The notes beneath the pieces are model-generated. The model was not told the origin of the DNA and ran no database searches. It saw only the letters and a program-made list of their open reading frames with translations. Position numbers and translations under genes: made by a program. Below, in pieces: positions 19,157-29,163 of a stretch of 31,762 bases of DNA (its first letter is position 1; each line of letters begins with the position of its first letter). The stretch is from the NCBI GenBank assembly GCA_004802725.1, contig SGPM01000314.1, positions 1 through 31,762 of the forward strand. The letters are read 5' to 3'. The stretch is from Antrodiella citrinella (Eukaryota > Basidiomycota > Agaricomycetes > Polyporales > Steccherinaceae).

Positions 19157-20758
19157 ATGTTCGTCGCGTTCCATAGGTACGATTTTCAAGCTGACACGAT
19201 TGTTGTAGGGAGGACGTGTCAAGACAGCAGAAACTTCCTGAGTGTGTCGTCTACGTTGTCTCAAATGAGCTCGCAAAGGTACGTTTCCTCTCACGAGCAT
19301 CAGATGTATTTCTACACTGACATCCAGCTTTACAGGCATCTTCGCTGTTGCCCTCAAATATCAACCGATCGTTGACTGTTCACAGCCTTGCGAAAGCATT
19401 CGGGCTACTTTCTCCTAGCCCTAAGCTTCGTCTGTTACGACCTACACCCGCCACAGTGAACGACCTAGCTGTGTACCATACGCGTGATTATCTGGATCTT
19501 GTGCTCAGCAAAAACTCTGTGTTGGCAGATGCAAGCGTTCTACAAGCCGAATTTGGCCTTGAAGAGGTAAGTACTTATCAATTTGAATGTGAACGTGAGG
19601 GCTTCCTGACATGGTTATATGTACAGGACTGTCCGCCGTTCAACGGCTTATCTGAATATGTTCGACTCGTAGCAGGGGCATCTTTAACAGGCTGGTAAGC
19701 TTCTCTGACTCACGGAACACGCAACTCAGACTCATATTAGCTGCCAACACCCTGCGAGAGGATGGTGTCCACATAGCCATATGCTGGGACGGCGGAAGGT
19801 ATGCATTTGCGAGCATACCATGTTAATTTAACTGATCACCGGTTTCCACAAGACATCACGCACAAAAATCACATGCGTCTGGCTTTTGTTACGTCGCAGA
19901 TTGTGTCCTTGCTCTTATGGCGCTTCGCCGTTCTCGGATACCATCGCTGCATGGCGCAGCTCGAAAAGGTCGTATCATGTATCTTGATCTGGACTTGCAC
20001 TTTTCCGACGCTGTCTCTCAGTCTTTCCTATCTTCGGGTTCCTTTTCGATACCCCCGCAAATCCTTACATTTTCGATCCATCACTCTGCGCCTGGATTCT
20101 TTCCTGCATCGCCTTTGGGATATTTGTCTGACCCAACAGATCCTTCTTTTGATCCCTTCACTCTGTCGCTTCCGCTTGCCATAGGAGCTTCAAGTTCCTC
20201 TTATGCCCGTGTCTGGTCCTCGGTGGAACGTGTCCGGGATGCGTTCAGACCTGACTATGTTGTTGTGCAATGTGGTGTAGATGGCCTTGCCGGGGACCCT
20301 CATGCAACCTGGAACTTGTCGCTTGCCGATGGTGAAGGCAGTCTAGGATGGTGTATTGATCGTATATGTAATCAGTGGTCATGCAAGGTATTGCTCCTGG
20401 GCGGAGGTATGTACGACCAACGAGCACCTGTCCCCTTTACTGATGGTAGGTCACAGGAGGCTATAATTCGCCGAACGCCGCCCGGTCATGGGTATACATG
20501 ACTTCTGTTGCTGTACGTTATGCTATTGTTTGTTGCCACGATCTTGCGGTGACCGTCAATTTGAAGCTCGGGACTCCGCTTTCACCTGAAGCTGATATTC
20601 CAGATCACGCAGCTTTCCCTCTATACGCACCCTCCTTCACCCTGGATGTTCCGCCTGGAAATGTGCAGGACCAGAATACACCAGAGTATTTGAACGATGT
20701 GCAAATGCGCTTCAGCCGCGTTGCTGAGATTATCGAAACGAGGATGCAGGTAGCTTGA
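19157..20758 (+). CDS. Class I histone deacetylase (Hos1/HDAC8-like)
   Basis: Zinc hydrolase that removes acetyl groups from histone or other lysines. Exons 19157-19176, 19209-19278, 19336-19566, 19627-19690, 19741-19798, 19853-20406, 20457-20512 and 20567-20758 give 414 residues. Active-site elements seen: paired histidines H149/H150 in GGRHHAQKSHASGFCYV; zinc ligands D195 and H197 in YLDLDLHFSD; D291 in QCGVDGLAGDP; and Y335 in GGGGYNSPNAARSW. The tail SPEADIPDH … FTLDVPPGNVQDQNT is family-typical. HFSDA replaces the common HHGDG, but the zinc ligands remain. The fourth intron needs a GC donor to keep frame (ACAG|GCTGGT). The last intron is 54 nt and in frame, so it could be retained. The small size and motif variant suggest Hos1 rather than Rpd3; that is tentative. 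Confidence 0.9.
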
Positions 20759-20961
20759 TGGTGGATCCCTGTCATGATGGAAGTTATGCACATTTGAACA
20801 GATAATATATGTAGTGACGACTCACTCTCTATGACAAGGGGGGCGATCGCGAAATAAAGTTGTCGAAAGTTGAAGGCCCCCGGAGACTGGGGGACGGCCG
20901 CTTAACTACAGACGATCGACGCGGCAGCTCATCAGATTATTACTTAAGGGTACTGTAGCAA
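20759..20961. other. 3' flank of the deacetylase gene
   Basis: About 200 bases between the deacetylase stop and the inverted-repeat element. It contains AGATAATATATG soon after the stop, which may act in 3' end formation, and a GGCCCCCGGAGACTGGGGG hairpin-prone stretch near 20875. No gene is seen. Confidence 0.4.
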
Positions 20962-21192
20962 CGTTACAGCTGTTTAGGAAACGCATTCAAAAAACACACA
21001 CAGTCGGGGTCCAAAACTCCTCATCCGAATCTATCGGCCCACAGGTCACTGTGGCGCCACCAGAAACACAACTGGAATAGAGGCTAGAACGGACTAAAAA
21101 CCATCCGGCCAAGCTCCAGACGACAGCGGAGCTTGTTCGAGCTGGGTAGTGTTTGTTCGAGCTGGCCCATCGTTTCCTAAACAGCTGTAACG
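20962..21192. mobile_element. MITE-like element with perfect 22-bp terminal inverted repeats
   Basis: CGTTACAGCTGTTTAGGAAA CG at 20962-20983 is exactly reverse-complementary to 21171-21192. The 231-bp unit has no coding potential, consistent with a non-autonomous DNA transposon. I see no clear target-site duplication at either end, so the ends may be off or the duplication has decayed. Inside, TTGTTCGAGCTGG occurs twice with a 20-bp period (21133-21145 and 21153-21165). The transposon superfamily cannot be assigned from this sequence. Confidence 0.55.
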
Positions 21193-21828
21193 CAGACTAG
21201 AGCGGTGATAAAACGAGTTGCATTCAGGCTCACGTGTTCTGATTAGATGGCGTAGTTTACTTTTCGTATCGTCGCATCCACAGCCCCGTTTGAGCTGGTT
21301 TTTCGTCGTAGATGTCATCTTCATGTCCATTACTTGTGAGATCGCACGTCCAATTTTTGTGAGATGTTGCGTGCATAGAGTTGCAGCGAAAGTGCAAGAA
21401 TGTCGCACTCGGACCTGGAACTCATCAGATCTTCAGATCTTGCCCCCGACCTTGGACCCAACTTAGACCTGTATAGTACTAGAGCCTTATTCTCGCCACA
21501 GAAATCCGGATCTATATCATCCGACTGGCTTCGCAAGAGACCAGCTTGGCGAACGCGTCCTCGGGTATTCACTGGTAACACGTTTTATAAAGCTTTCGGT
21601 GCACAGGTGACCAGAAAGAGCATGTGGGACTCGGTCAGGGAGGTACGGCAATTGATGACTTGTATGGTCGAATCTCCTTGAACACATCATCCACATGTCA
21701 ACTGACCCTCAACTTGAACAGAGAATTGGTATTAGAGTGGCGGCTCGAAGGGATCTCGAAGAATCGCCTTCGTCATGGGAGCCTCACGGCCCCGAAGTTA
21801 ATCAAGCATAGGGTTCGATGTTCTGGGG
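21193..21828. other. Intergenic region upstream of the alpha-glucosidase gene
   Basis: About 640 bases. It includes a 93-codon plus-strand frame (21400-21681) that starts with ATG but shows no domain, no homology I recognise and no supporting signals. The rest is probably upstream regulatory sequence of the GH31 gene. Confidence 0.4.
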
Positions 21829-21836
21829 TATAAATA
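21829..21836 (+). promoter_or_regulatory. TATA box of the alpha-glucosidase gene
   Basis: TATAAATA lies 68 bases before the chosen ATG, with a pyrimidine-rich leader (CTTCGACGTCTCTCTC) between them. This is a textbook fungal promoter layout and supports the start at 21904. Confidence 0.7.
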
Positions 21837-21903
21837 TGAGCCCTTCCTCCGGATTTTTTGTCAAACTTCGACGTCTCTCTCAGAATTTCTGACGACCGTG
21901 ACC

Positions 21904-24900
21904 ATGGTCGGTATGAAGCCAGCGTTCCTCGCTCTACTTCTCTGTGGGGTGGCCTTGTGCAACTTCACTGACCCGAACGTCCTCGACGCTTGTCCAGGCT
22001 ACAAGGCTTCACATGTCACGACCAGGGGAGCGCAACTGACAGCAGATCTCACCCTTGCTGGCAAGGCATGCAACATCTTCGGTCCTGATATCGAACAGCT
22101 CAAGCTGGAGGTCACGTACGAAACCAGTAAGCGATACACTTGGAACTTTGGAACTCGCTCTTGACGTGATTTGACGCATCTTCCTAGCAACGCGTATACA
22201 TGTGAAGATCACTGACGCCTCTTCACAACGATACGAGGTTCCAGAGTCTGTGCTGCCCCGTCCTAACGCAGACCCATCCACATCGCCTCACAATGCAGAG
22301 ATCCAGTTCAACTACACCTCGTCTCCGTTTGCCTTCTCCATCTTTCGAACCCAAACCAAGGAGATCCTCTTCTCTACGGCATCTCATCCCATCATCTTCG
22401 AGCCCCAGTACCTCCGCCTCAAGACGAACTTACCTGCAAACCCGAATGTTTACGGCTTGGGAGAGCATACGGATCCGTTCCGTCTACCTACGCACAACTA
22501 TACGCGGACTATGTGGTCGAGAGACGCGTACCTCGTTCCTGGCGAAACGAATCTATACGGAAACCATCCTGTTTACTTCGAACATCGCCCTACTGGTACT
22601 CACGCGGTCTTCCTTGCCAACTCCAACGGAATGGATATCAAGATTGACGACACCAACTCGACTAGCTTGGAATACAACGTGATTGGGGGTGTACTGGACT
22701 TCTACTTCCTTTCTGGAAGCGAGACTGATCCTATCGAGGTGGCAAGACAGTATGCAGAAATCGTGGGTACGCCTGCTGAGGTGCCCTACTGGTCATTCGG
22801 CCTTCATCAGTGTCGATTTGGCTACCCTGGTACGCTGAGTTTCTTGGATACAGCTCTTTTGACATGTGCTGATTTGTAACAGATTACATCGCTGTGTCTC
22901 AAGTTATCACGAACTACTCAGCAGCTGGAATTCCCCTTGAGACGATGTGGACAGATATTGGTGAGTGATTCTCATTCATTGCTCAATGCGTATGGCTCAC
23001 TTCGTTGTCGCTAGACTACATGGACAGACGTCGTATATTCACGGTGGACCCACAGTATTTCCCATTGGACAGGATGCGAGAAATTGCTGACTATCTTCAC
23101 TCTCACGACCAGAGGTTTGGTGGGTACTCGTGCTATGCTTTCTGTAACTCATTGCGACTAATATTTGCTCAACAGTATTGATGACGGATCCTGCCGTTGC
23201 ATACCTGCCAGGCGAAGGATATGGTCCATTTGATCGCGGAACTCAAGACGATGTGTGGCTCAAAGCTGCGAACGATAGCTCTCCGTTCCTCGGAGCAGTT
23301 TGGCCAGGTGTAACTGTATTCCCTGGTAAGTATGAATACTATTTTCCTTGTTGAAGTCAATGTCTGACATCCCCTTGTAGATTGGTTCAACTCAAAGACT
23401 CAAGAGTAGGTCGTCGATTACTTCGTTTACGTGTCGTGCTAATACGGACACGTTGTTCAGCTACTGGACAAAGGAGTTTGAGATGTTCTACAGCCCTGCA
23501 ACAGGTCTCGACATCGACGGTGCCTGGATAGACATGAACGAGCCCTCAAGCGTACGCCTATCTCTCACTTGCTGTGTATGAACCTCAGTCTGAACAAAAT
23601 GTAGTTCTGCAATTTCCCATGCACAGATCCTTTCCAACAAGCCCGCGACCAGCAACTCCCACCACCGAGGACGGCACCAGTCCCAGATCCCAACGCACCA
23701 ATATTCGGCCAGCCCCCTTCTGTACAAGCTTCTCTGCAAAAGAGGGTTGACCATAGCCAGGATAACCTCCAGAGTCCCCCCTACTGCCCATCCAGAATGC
23801 CTGCCGGAGGCGGAATGTTGTCTGACAGAACTGCATATGTGAGTGACGGTAGTCTCTTGTATGCCACATGAGTGCTCACATACATTTTCAGGTTGATGCT
23901 GTCCACGCTAACGGTCTTGTGGAGTACGACACTCGTATGTCAATTTCATGGAATTTTGAGTCTCCTTGTATTGACTTTCGTGGAACAGACAACATCTACG
24001 GTACCATGATGTCTACAGCAACTCACAACGCCATGCTGGCTCGTCGTCCAGGGCTAAGAACTCTCGTGATCACTCGTTCTACATTTGCCGGGGCGGGAAC
24101 ACGAGTGGGCAAGTGGCTAGGTGATAACAATAGCGATTGGCCGCATTACACATCGTCCATCGCCGGTATTCTGGGCATGGCAAGTGTGTACCAAGTCCCA
24201 ATGGTTGGTGCGGATATCTGCGGATATGGTGAGTGATCCTAGTGATGGTCGATGGGTGGGTGATTCATACGTTTATGGTACAGCTGGTGACACTACCGAG
24301 ACTCTATGCGCGAGATGGGCCATGCTTGGTGCTTTTTATCCGTTCATGAGAGATGTAAGTTTCTTTCGCATTGCCAAACTAGACGTTCTAATTGTTGTGA
24401 TAGCACAATGCGGACACCTCAATCAGTCAAGAGTTCTACAGATGGCCTCTCGTCACGCAGGCCGCTAAGAACGTCTTGGACATAAGGTCTGCTTCTCTGC
24501 GGGTTTCCCTCCTTGCTACTCCTCTGACTCGAAAACGTTCACCTGTTCAGATATCGTCTGATCGATTACATCTACACGGCCCTTCACCAGGCCCATCTTG
24601 ACGGGACACCTATCATCCAGCCACTGTGGTATCAGTATCCTAAAGACGCCAATACCTTCCCGATCGACCTCCAATTCTTCTTCGGCAGCTCCATCCTCGT
24701 ATCCCCCGTCACTGAGGAGAACTCCACGTCGGTCTCCGCGTATTTCCCAAAAGACACATTCTACGACTTCCAGACTCTCGCGCCGTACGAAGGGACCGGA
24801 AACACAGTCACTCTGGAGAACGTAAACTTCACTTCTATCCCGGTGCATATCCGAGGCGGCGTCGTCTTACCGTTACGCGAGAAGAGCACTATGACCACGA

Positions 24901-25250
24901 CTCAGCTACGCGAGACGGACTTCGAACTGGTCGTTGCACCTGGGACCAACGGCGAAGCATCGGGCGCGCTGTACGTTGACGATGGAGTGTCCGTCACCCA
25001 GAAGTCTGCTACCGAAGCGACATTTAACTTCAAGAACAGCGAGCTGACGGTCAGCGGGAAGTTTGGGTTTGCGGCCGGTGTAGATGTCGCGCGCGTGCGC
25101 TTCTTGGGAGTCAAGAGCTCACCCCGTTCCGTCGAGTTAAATGGATGGGCTGTCGAGAAAGGGTCGTTCTCTTACGATGCCACCAGTCAGGTGCTGACCG
25201 TGAACACGGGCATTGCATTCAAAGGAGGGTTTTCCGTGAAGTACACATAG
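21904..25250 (+). CDS. Secreted GH31 alpha-glucosidase
   Basis: Retaining alpha-glucosidase (maltase type) that releases glucose from maltose and malto-oligosaccharides, secreted or wall-bound. Thirteen exons join to 894 residues: 21904-22126, 22188-22829, 22883-22960, 23015-23119, 23176-23325, 23381-23405, 23461-23551, 23605-23838, 23892-23934, 23989-24228, 24284-24354, 24404-24486, 24551-25250. A signal peptide ([12 protein letters not shown]) is followed by the N-terminal beta-sandwich with [14 protein letters not shown]. The (beta/alpha)8 barrel has the nucleophile D432 in [13 protein letters not shown] and the acid/base D576 in WLGDNNSDW. Other GH31 signatures are [19 protein letters not shown]-type [11 protein letters not shown] and GADICGY. 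The exon phases agree throughout and one exon is only 25 nt. An insertion after NFPC (about 440-505) with many Pro/Gln is typical for fungal members. Confidence 0.96.
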
Positions 25251-25410
25251 TTAATAGGTTGTGATATATTGTTCGTTCCTGTCCTGATGCCTGAGGCTTT
25301 AAGCTTGCTTGAAGATGGGCAAAGCATATAGTACAGAGACCAAACACTCCTTGGTACATATACATGTTAACACAATGTTCAAAATATGATATAAAAAGTG
25401 GAAAAGATAT

Positions 25411-25488
25411 GACCACCGCAGGGGTCGAACCTGCAATCTCCTGATAACACAATCGTAGTCAGACGCGATGCCATTTCGCCAGGCGGCC
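25411..25488 (-). tRNA. tRNA-Arg (anticodon ACG) with a 7-nt intron
   Basis: Read on the minus strand, acceptor arms GGCCGCC and GGTGGTC pair over seven positions with G-U pairs. The D stem is GCGA/TCGC, the anticodon stem TCTGA/TCAGG with loop C-T-ACG-A, and the T stem GCAGG/CCTGC with TTCGACC. A short intron (TTGTGTT) sits after position 37, the canonical place. The discriminator base is A. A TTTT stop signal for Pol III follows at 25402-25405. The mature sequence is identical to that of the copy at 27331-27408. Confidence 0.9.
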
Positions 25489-25553
25489 GTATGAACAAGG
25501 GGTCTCCATATCATATCTATCATTACTTGTCGAGATTATAGGATGCGAATGAA

Positions 25554-26989
25554 CTACTGAGCCAGAGTAGCAAACCCGACGCGATTCTGCCCCAAATCAA
25601 ACACTGAGTATACGTTCTGCAAGAAGATATCGCCAATACTCCAGTAAGGCTGACCAGGACTGCCTGAGGACGTAGTAGCGCGAGGTATAGCCACAATACC
25701 ACCAACACACTGATCGGAGCCTTCGCTAACTGGACCTTGGTTGAATAGAGCGGGGTTGATAGGGAAGACAGTGCCACCGATGGTAAGAGTGATGGTAGGG
25801 ATGGAGTTACAGGGAACGGTGTAGCGGCCGTACGAGATCATCTTGGACCCGGGGATGGTGGCGTACAGCCGAACGACGTTGGCCCAGTCTCCCATAATCA
25901 GCGCGCTGGCCGTATCGATTATGGCGGGGACGCGTGAGACCACTGTGGTTCTTCCATTGGCCTGTATAGAGTCGATATTGATTTGCCAGAAGCTCTAGAA
26001 AGGATGTACCAGCGTGAGTATCACAGTGTAGCAGAGGCATACCGGTAACAAATACCGACCTTGTTTGTGACCGGGACGTATGTAATGGCTCCGGTATAAG
26101 CGGCCGAGTCCGTACCACCAAGAGTGACCTCTCCATTTTCCGTCGTGAGTCGGAAGGCAAAAACTGGACTGGTGATCACGCGCTGCGCGACAAGGGACTG
26201 GGGGAACGAAAGCTTGTTATAGGCAGATATAGATTGGAAGGCCATTCCCAGGTTCCCGTCGACAGAGGTTGTATAGGCTCCGAAAGATAAAGGATACGAG
26301 TCTAACACCCCAACGTTTTGTGTAGCCTGCAGTAGAATTTAGTTGAAAACCATTGTGAGGAAAAAACAGGGCAAGCTTACCGTTAAGGTGGCAGTGGCAG
26401 GGACAGTCACCAGGTCGGCGTACACATTGCCCGTGATAGCCTCTGACCCAGATTCTCTGAACTTCAAGTTCCGATTGACCGAGGTAGAACTGGCTGACGC
26501 ATCGTAGCTACGGTGGCACAGGCAGTCAGAAGAAGTGCAAGCTGCGTTGACCACACGAACGTCGGCACTGGCTGTGTCGAAACCAACGGTAAAGCTCTGG
26601 CCAGGTGTCCCTATGGTTATGCCGCCGATCCAAATAGCACCATCATCGTTTTGCAGAACCTCTGTTCCAACAGCACGCTTGGCGGTGTTGAGACTACCAT
26701 CGGAGGCGGCAAAGGGATGCGGCTGACCAGCGTTCTGTGAGTACGCATCAAAAGCCGTTTCGTATTTTCTGTAGTCACTCAGCAGGACGCAACGAGCATA
26801 ATAGAAATGAGAAACGTACGTGATGGTGCTATTCATCTGTTGACTCGTCCAATCGAGGACCGCAGTGGCAGATGTGTTCTGCAGCTCAGGCTGTCTCCTG
26901 GTCAATGCAATACGCTGAACGCCATCTCGAGCCGGCGGAGGAGAAGCAGCAGCAAGAAGAGCAGAGCAAATAAAGGCGATGGTCAACAT
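25554..26989 (-). CDS. Secreted A1 aspartic protease paralogue with DTA/DTA motifs, possibly inactive
   Basis: Pepsin-like fold protein related to the intact protease at 10981-12405. Exons 26820-26989, 26381-26768, 26060-26326 and 25554-25994 give 421 residues; the first intron is 51 nt and in frame. The signal peptide MLTIAFICSALLAAAS and the propeptide helix KYETAFDAYSQNAG are conserved. Both catalytic aspartates remain (D121 and D302), but each motif reads DTA (FDTASAD, IIDTASALI) instead of DTG. The flap segment is KFRESGSEAITG and lacks the flap tyrosine that the other copies have (YGDGS). The structural tail PYWSIGDIFLQNVYSVFDLG is intact and there are no stops or frameshifts. So the fold is kept while the active site is changed: either a weak protease or a non-enzymatic protein. 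An in-frame ATG at 27241 was rejected as start because the signal peptide begins at 26989. Confidence 0.92.
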
Positions 26990-27330
26990 CGCAAATGATA
27001 GGATAGCTATGATATACGAAATCAGAGTACGAGTGAGTAGAGGGTGGTGAACCAGAATAGTAGGCCTGCGAACCTTCATATCCTTGGATAGTTGACGGCT
27101 GGCAGTCCAAATCAAAATCATGGCAGCCACTTGTGTACCACCACACCTCCTGGAAGTAGAGAAAGGCTGCGGTGGTCTCCGTGATTCCTGGCTTGCAGTA
27201 GCTTTGGATAATTCATGATCATGGTTTGTTCCTCCAGGCATGCGCTAGACCGTTGCCAACATAACCAAAGAATATCCTGCATGAACATTGAACATAATAA
27301 TATGGTATGCAATGGTTATGTAAAAAATAT
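26990..27330. other. Intergenic region upstream of the DTA protease and tRNA-Arg
   Basis: About 340 bases between the leftward protease gene and the rightward tRNA gene. It contains the protease promoter; a TATATC-like stretch lies 20-30 bases from the ATG, too close to be a normal TATA box. No other feature is supported. Confidence 0.4.
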
Positions 27331-27408
27331 GGCCGCCTGGCGAAATGGCATCGCGTCTGACTACGATTGCGTTATCAGGAGATTGCAGGTTCGACCCCTG
27401 CGGTGGTC
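27331..27408 (+). tRNA. tRNA-Arg (anticodon ACG) with a 7-nt intron, second copy
   Basis: The same cloverleaf as the copy at 25411-25488. It differs only by one base in the intron (TTGCGTT against TTGTGTT). A box-like TGGCGAAATGG and B box GGTTCGACC are present. A Pol III terminator TTTTT lies at 27424-27428. The discriminator base is A at 27409. Confidence 0.9.
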
Positions 27409-27543
27409 ATGTGTAGTGTTGACTTTTTGCCCAGTTCAGTCCTTTTCACGCCAATACCCGTTCATATATTCATACTAGTTGCATTGATTACATTGCTGCA
27501 AGGTGGTGATCCGGGGTGTCGTCTCCAGACACAATGATTATTT

Positions 27544-28286
27544 CTACGAGACTGCCGCGCCCATGCTAGATATCATCATGAACGGAGCAGCCCGTGCAAG
27601 ACTGTCCCCTTGAGAGTCCCTTACCCTCTCCAACTGCGCAACCACCAACAAAGAAGCGATGATTATGTCTTGTATTGCGAGAGCTTGAGGTGTTATTAAC
27701 AACGTTGCTGGCCATGGGGGTGACGCGCGTACGGAAGGACGATACACTGCGATTGGTTCGGTCGCGTTCAAGTTGTTCGTGTATAGCTTTATAGATCGGC
27801 GTGAGTCTTGTGTTCGGTACCAGGGTTCGGAGAGTGCATACCGCTATGTCTTTCAGAGTTTCGGGGATTCTTTGCCATGTGTATTCCAAAGCATCCGAAC
27901 CGAGTTTTGTGACTTCCCTGGAGTTTACAGTTGGCTGTGAGTATGCGACATCTACAACTGACCCGTGGAGTCACTTACGGGTCGGAGAACGACTTCCCCT
28001 TCATCCAATCTTTCACTTTCATAGGCTCTCCCCCTCGGAACGCGATCTTATCAGATTTTAAGAACGCACCCTTGACCACCCTTGTAACCTCCTCGCGTCG
28101 TCCGTCATCGATCGCAAGCAGTGTTATGCGCATACCCTTGACAGGCATCCCGCTCGCTGACTCGATGGAGTACACTTCTTCACCGCTCTTGTGGTCGATG
28201 AGCGTAGAATTATAGAAGCTGTCTCGCGTGAATTCGAGGACTCTGCTGCCTGGAGGGATGGGGCGGGTGTCTGTGGTCATGTCCAT
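27544..28286 (-). CDS. DUF6593 domain protein, second copy
   Basis: Basidiomycete protein of unknown function. Exons 27979-28286, 27842-27917 and 27544-27786 join to 208 residues. The start is ACCATGGAC. Family features: FYNSTLIDHKSGEEVYSIES at the N-terminus, DKIAFRGGEPMKVKDWM in the middle, LEYTWQRIP, and the C-terminal PATLLITPQALAIQDIIIAS followed by LVVAQLERVRDSQ. The middle motif is the most telling DUF6593 signature. The second and third exon joins were chosen to bring the EYTWQR and PIAVYRPS segments into one frame. A TATA-like element (TAGTATAAGG) lies about 55-60 bases upstream. It is only distantly similar to the protein at 8534-9117. Confidence 0.78.
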
Positions 28287-29163
28287 GGTTAGTCGCTTGC
28301 GGGGCAAAGAGGACGTACTTCAATGTGTTAGCGTTCGCCCTTATACTATATGAGGACTCATAGATAGTACCGTGGAGACTAACCGCCGCACTGGCACAGC
28401 TCGCACGGTGTATGGGGTCCTCTGATGATCTGACGTTTGCGAAGGCTGACCATTGGCACGAGTACCGGATGGTGTACAGCCTTGCTGCGCGATGTAGTAT
28501 CCTCATACAATCATACGAGACCTAGAGGTCCGATGACTTTCGGCCGGCGAATTGGCGATAGTAGCAGGGCTTGGAAGTAAGGCTTGGCCGCAGCAGTCAC
28601 AGAGGATAGGTACCGAAAGCAAAAGACCTGCGACATACGAATGAGTGAGTACAGGATCGTGGACACACATGATCAACTTCATTGGAATGTACATAACGGT
28701 TCGGAGACGCATCGCCGTGGAATACCAAGTCAGTGGCCGTTCAGGTCAAACGTGACATATCTTTCGAGAACACAAGTCAGCCAAGTCCGAGACAAGCTAC
28801 AACATGGTTGTCATTCATCATACGAAACTGCAAAGGAGAAACGGGTTCACATACTAACGAAAACTAGAAGAAGACTGGGGAGCGAATGCAGCGGTGAATG
28901 ATTGCGATGAGAGAAGAGACATATGCTGGGTGATTGAGAAGAATGGACGAGACTAGTAGTATAGCGCATACAGTAAACTATACGTCGGGGGGAATATTGA
29001 ACCTAATACGATAAGTACATGAACCAAGAATTGCTAAATCATAATCAATGCGTGAAGTGGAAGTAAGCTGAGACAATCTGAAAAAAATACGACATTACGG
29101 ACATACACCTACTGGTCTCGTGTCAACCCAACATCGCCAATGTAACGAGAGCGCAGTACTCAC
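28287..29163. other. Intergenic region between DUF6593 gene and shugoshin
   Basis: About 880 bases. The left end is the promoter of the DUF6593 gene; the right end is the 3' region of the shugoshin transcript. A 105-codon frame at 28584-28901 (+) has no recognisable domain and I do not support it as a gene. No repeat or RNA gene was seen. Confidence 0.4.

Noticed and set aside
21400..21681. 93-codon plus-strand frame upstream of the GH31 gene
   Set aside because: No recognisable domain, no neighbouring exons, and it lies in probable promoter sequence; kept out for lack of support.
26990..27241. Longer start (ATG at 27241) for the DTA protease
   Set aside because: It would bury the conserved MLTIA signal peptide 84 residues inside; the paralogues begin at the later ATG.
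25411..27408. Reading the tRNA pair as ends of a mobile element or segmental duplication
   Set aside because: Similarity stops at the tRNA boundaries and no direct repeats flank them; two ordinary gene copies are enough to explain it.
28584..28901. 105-codon frame between the DUF6593 and shugoshin genes
   Set aside because: No domain or codon pattern that suggests coding; treated as intergenic.
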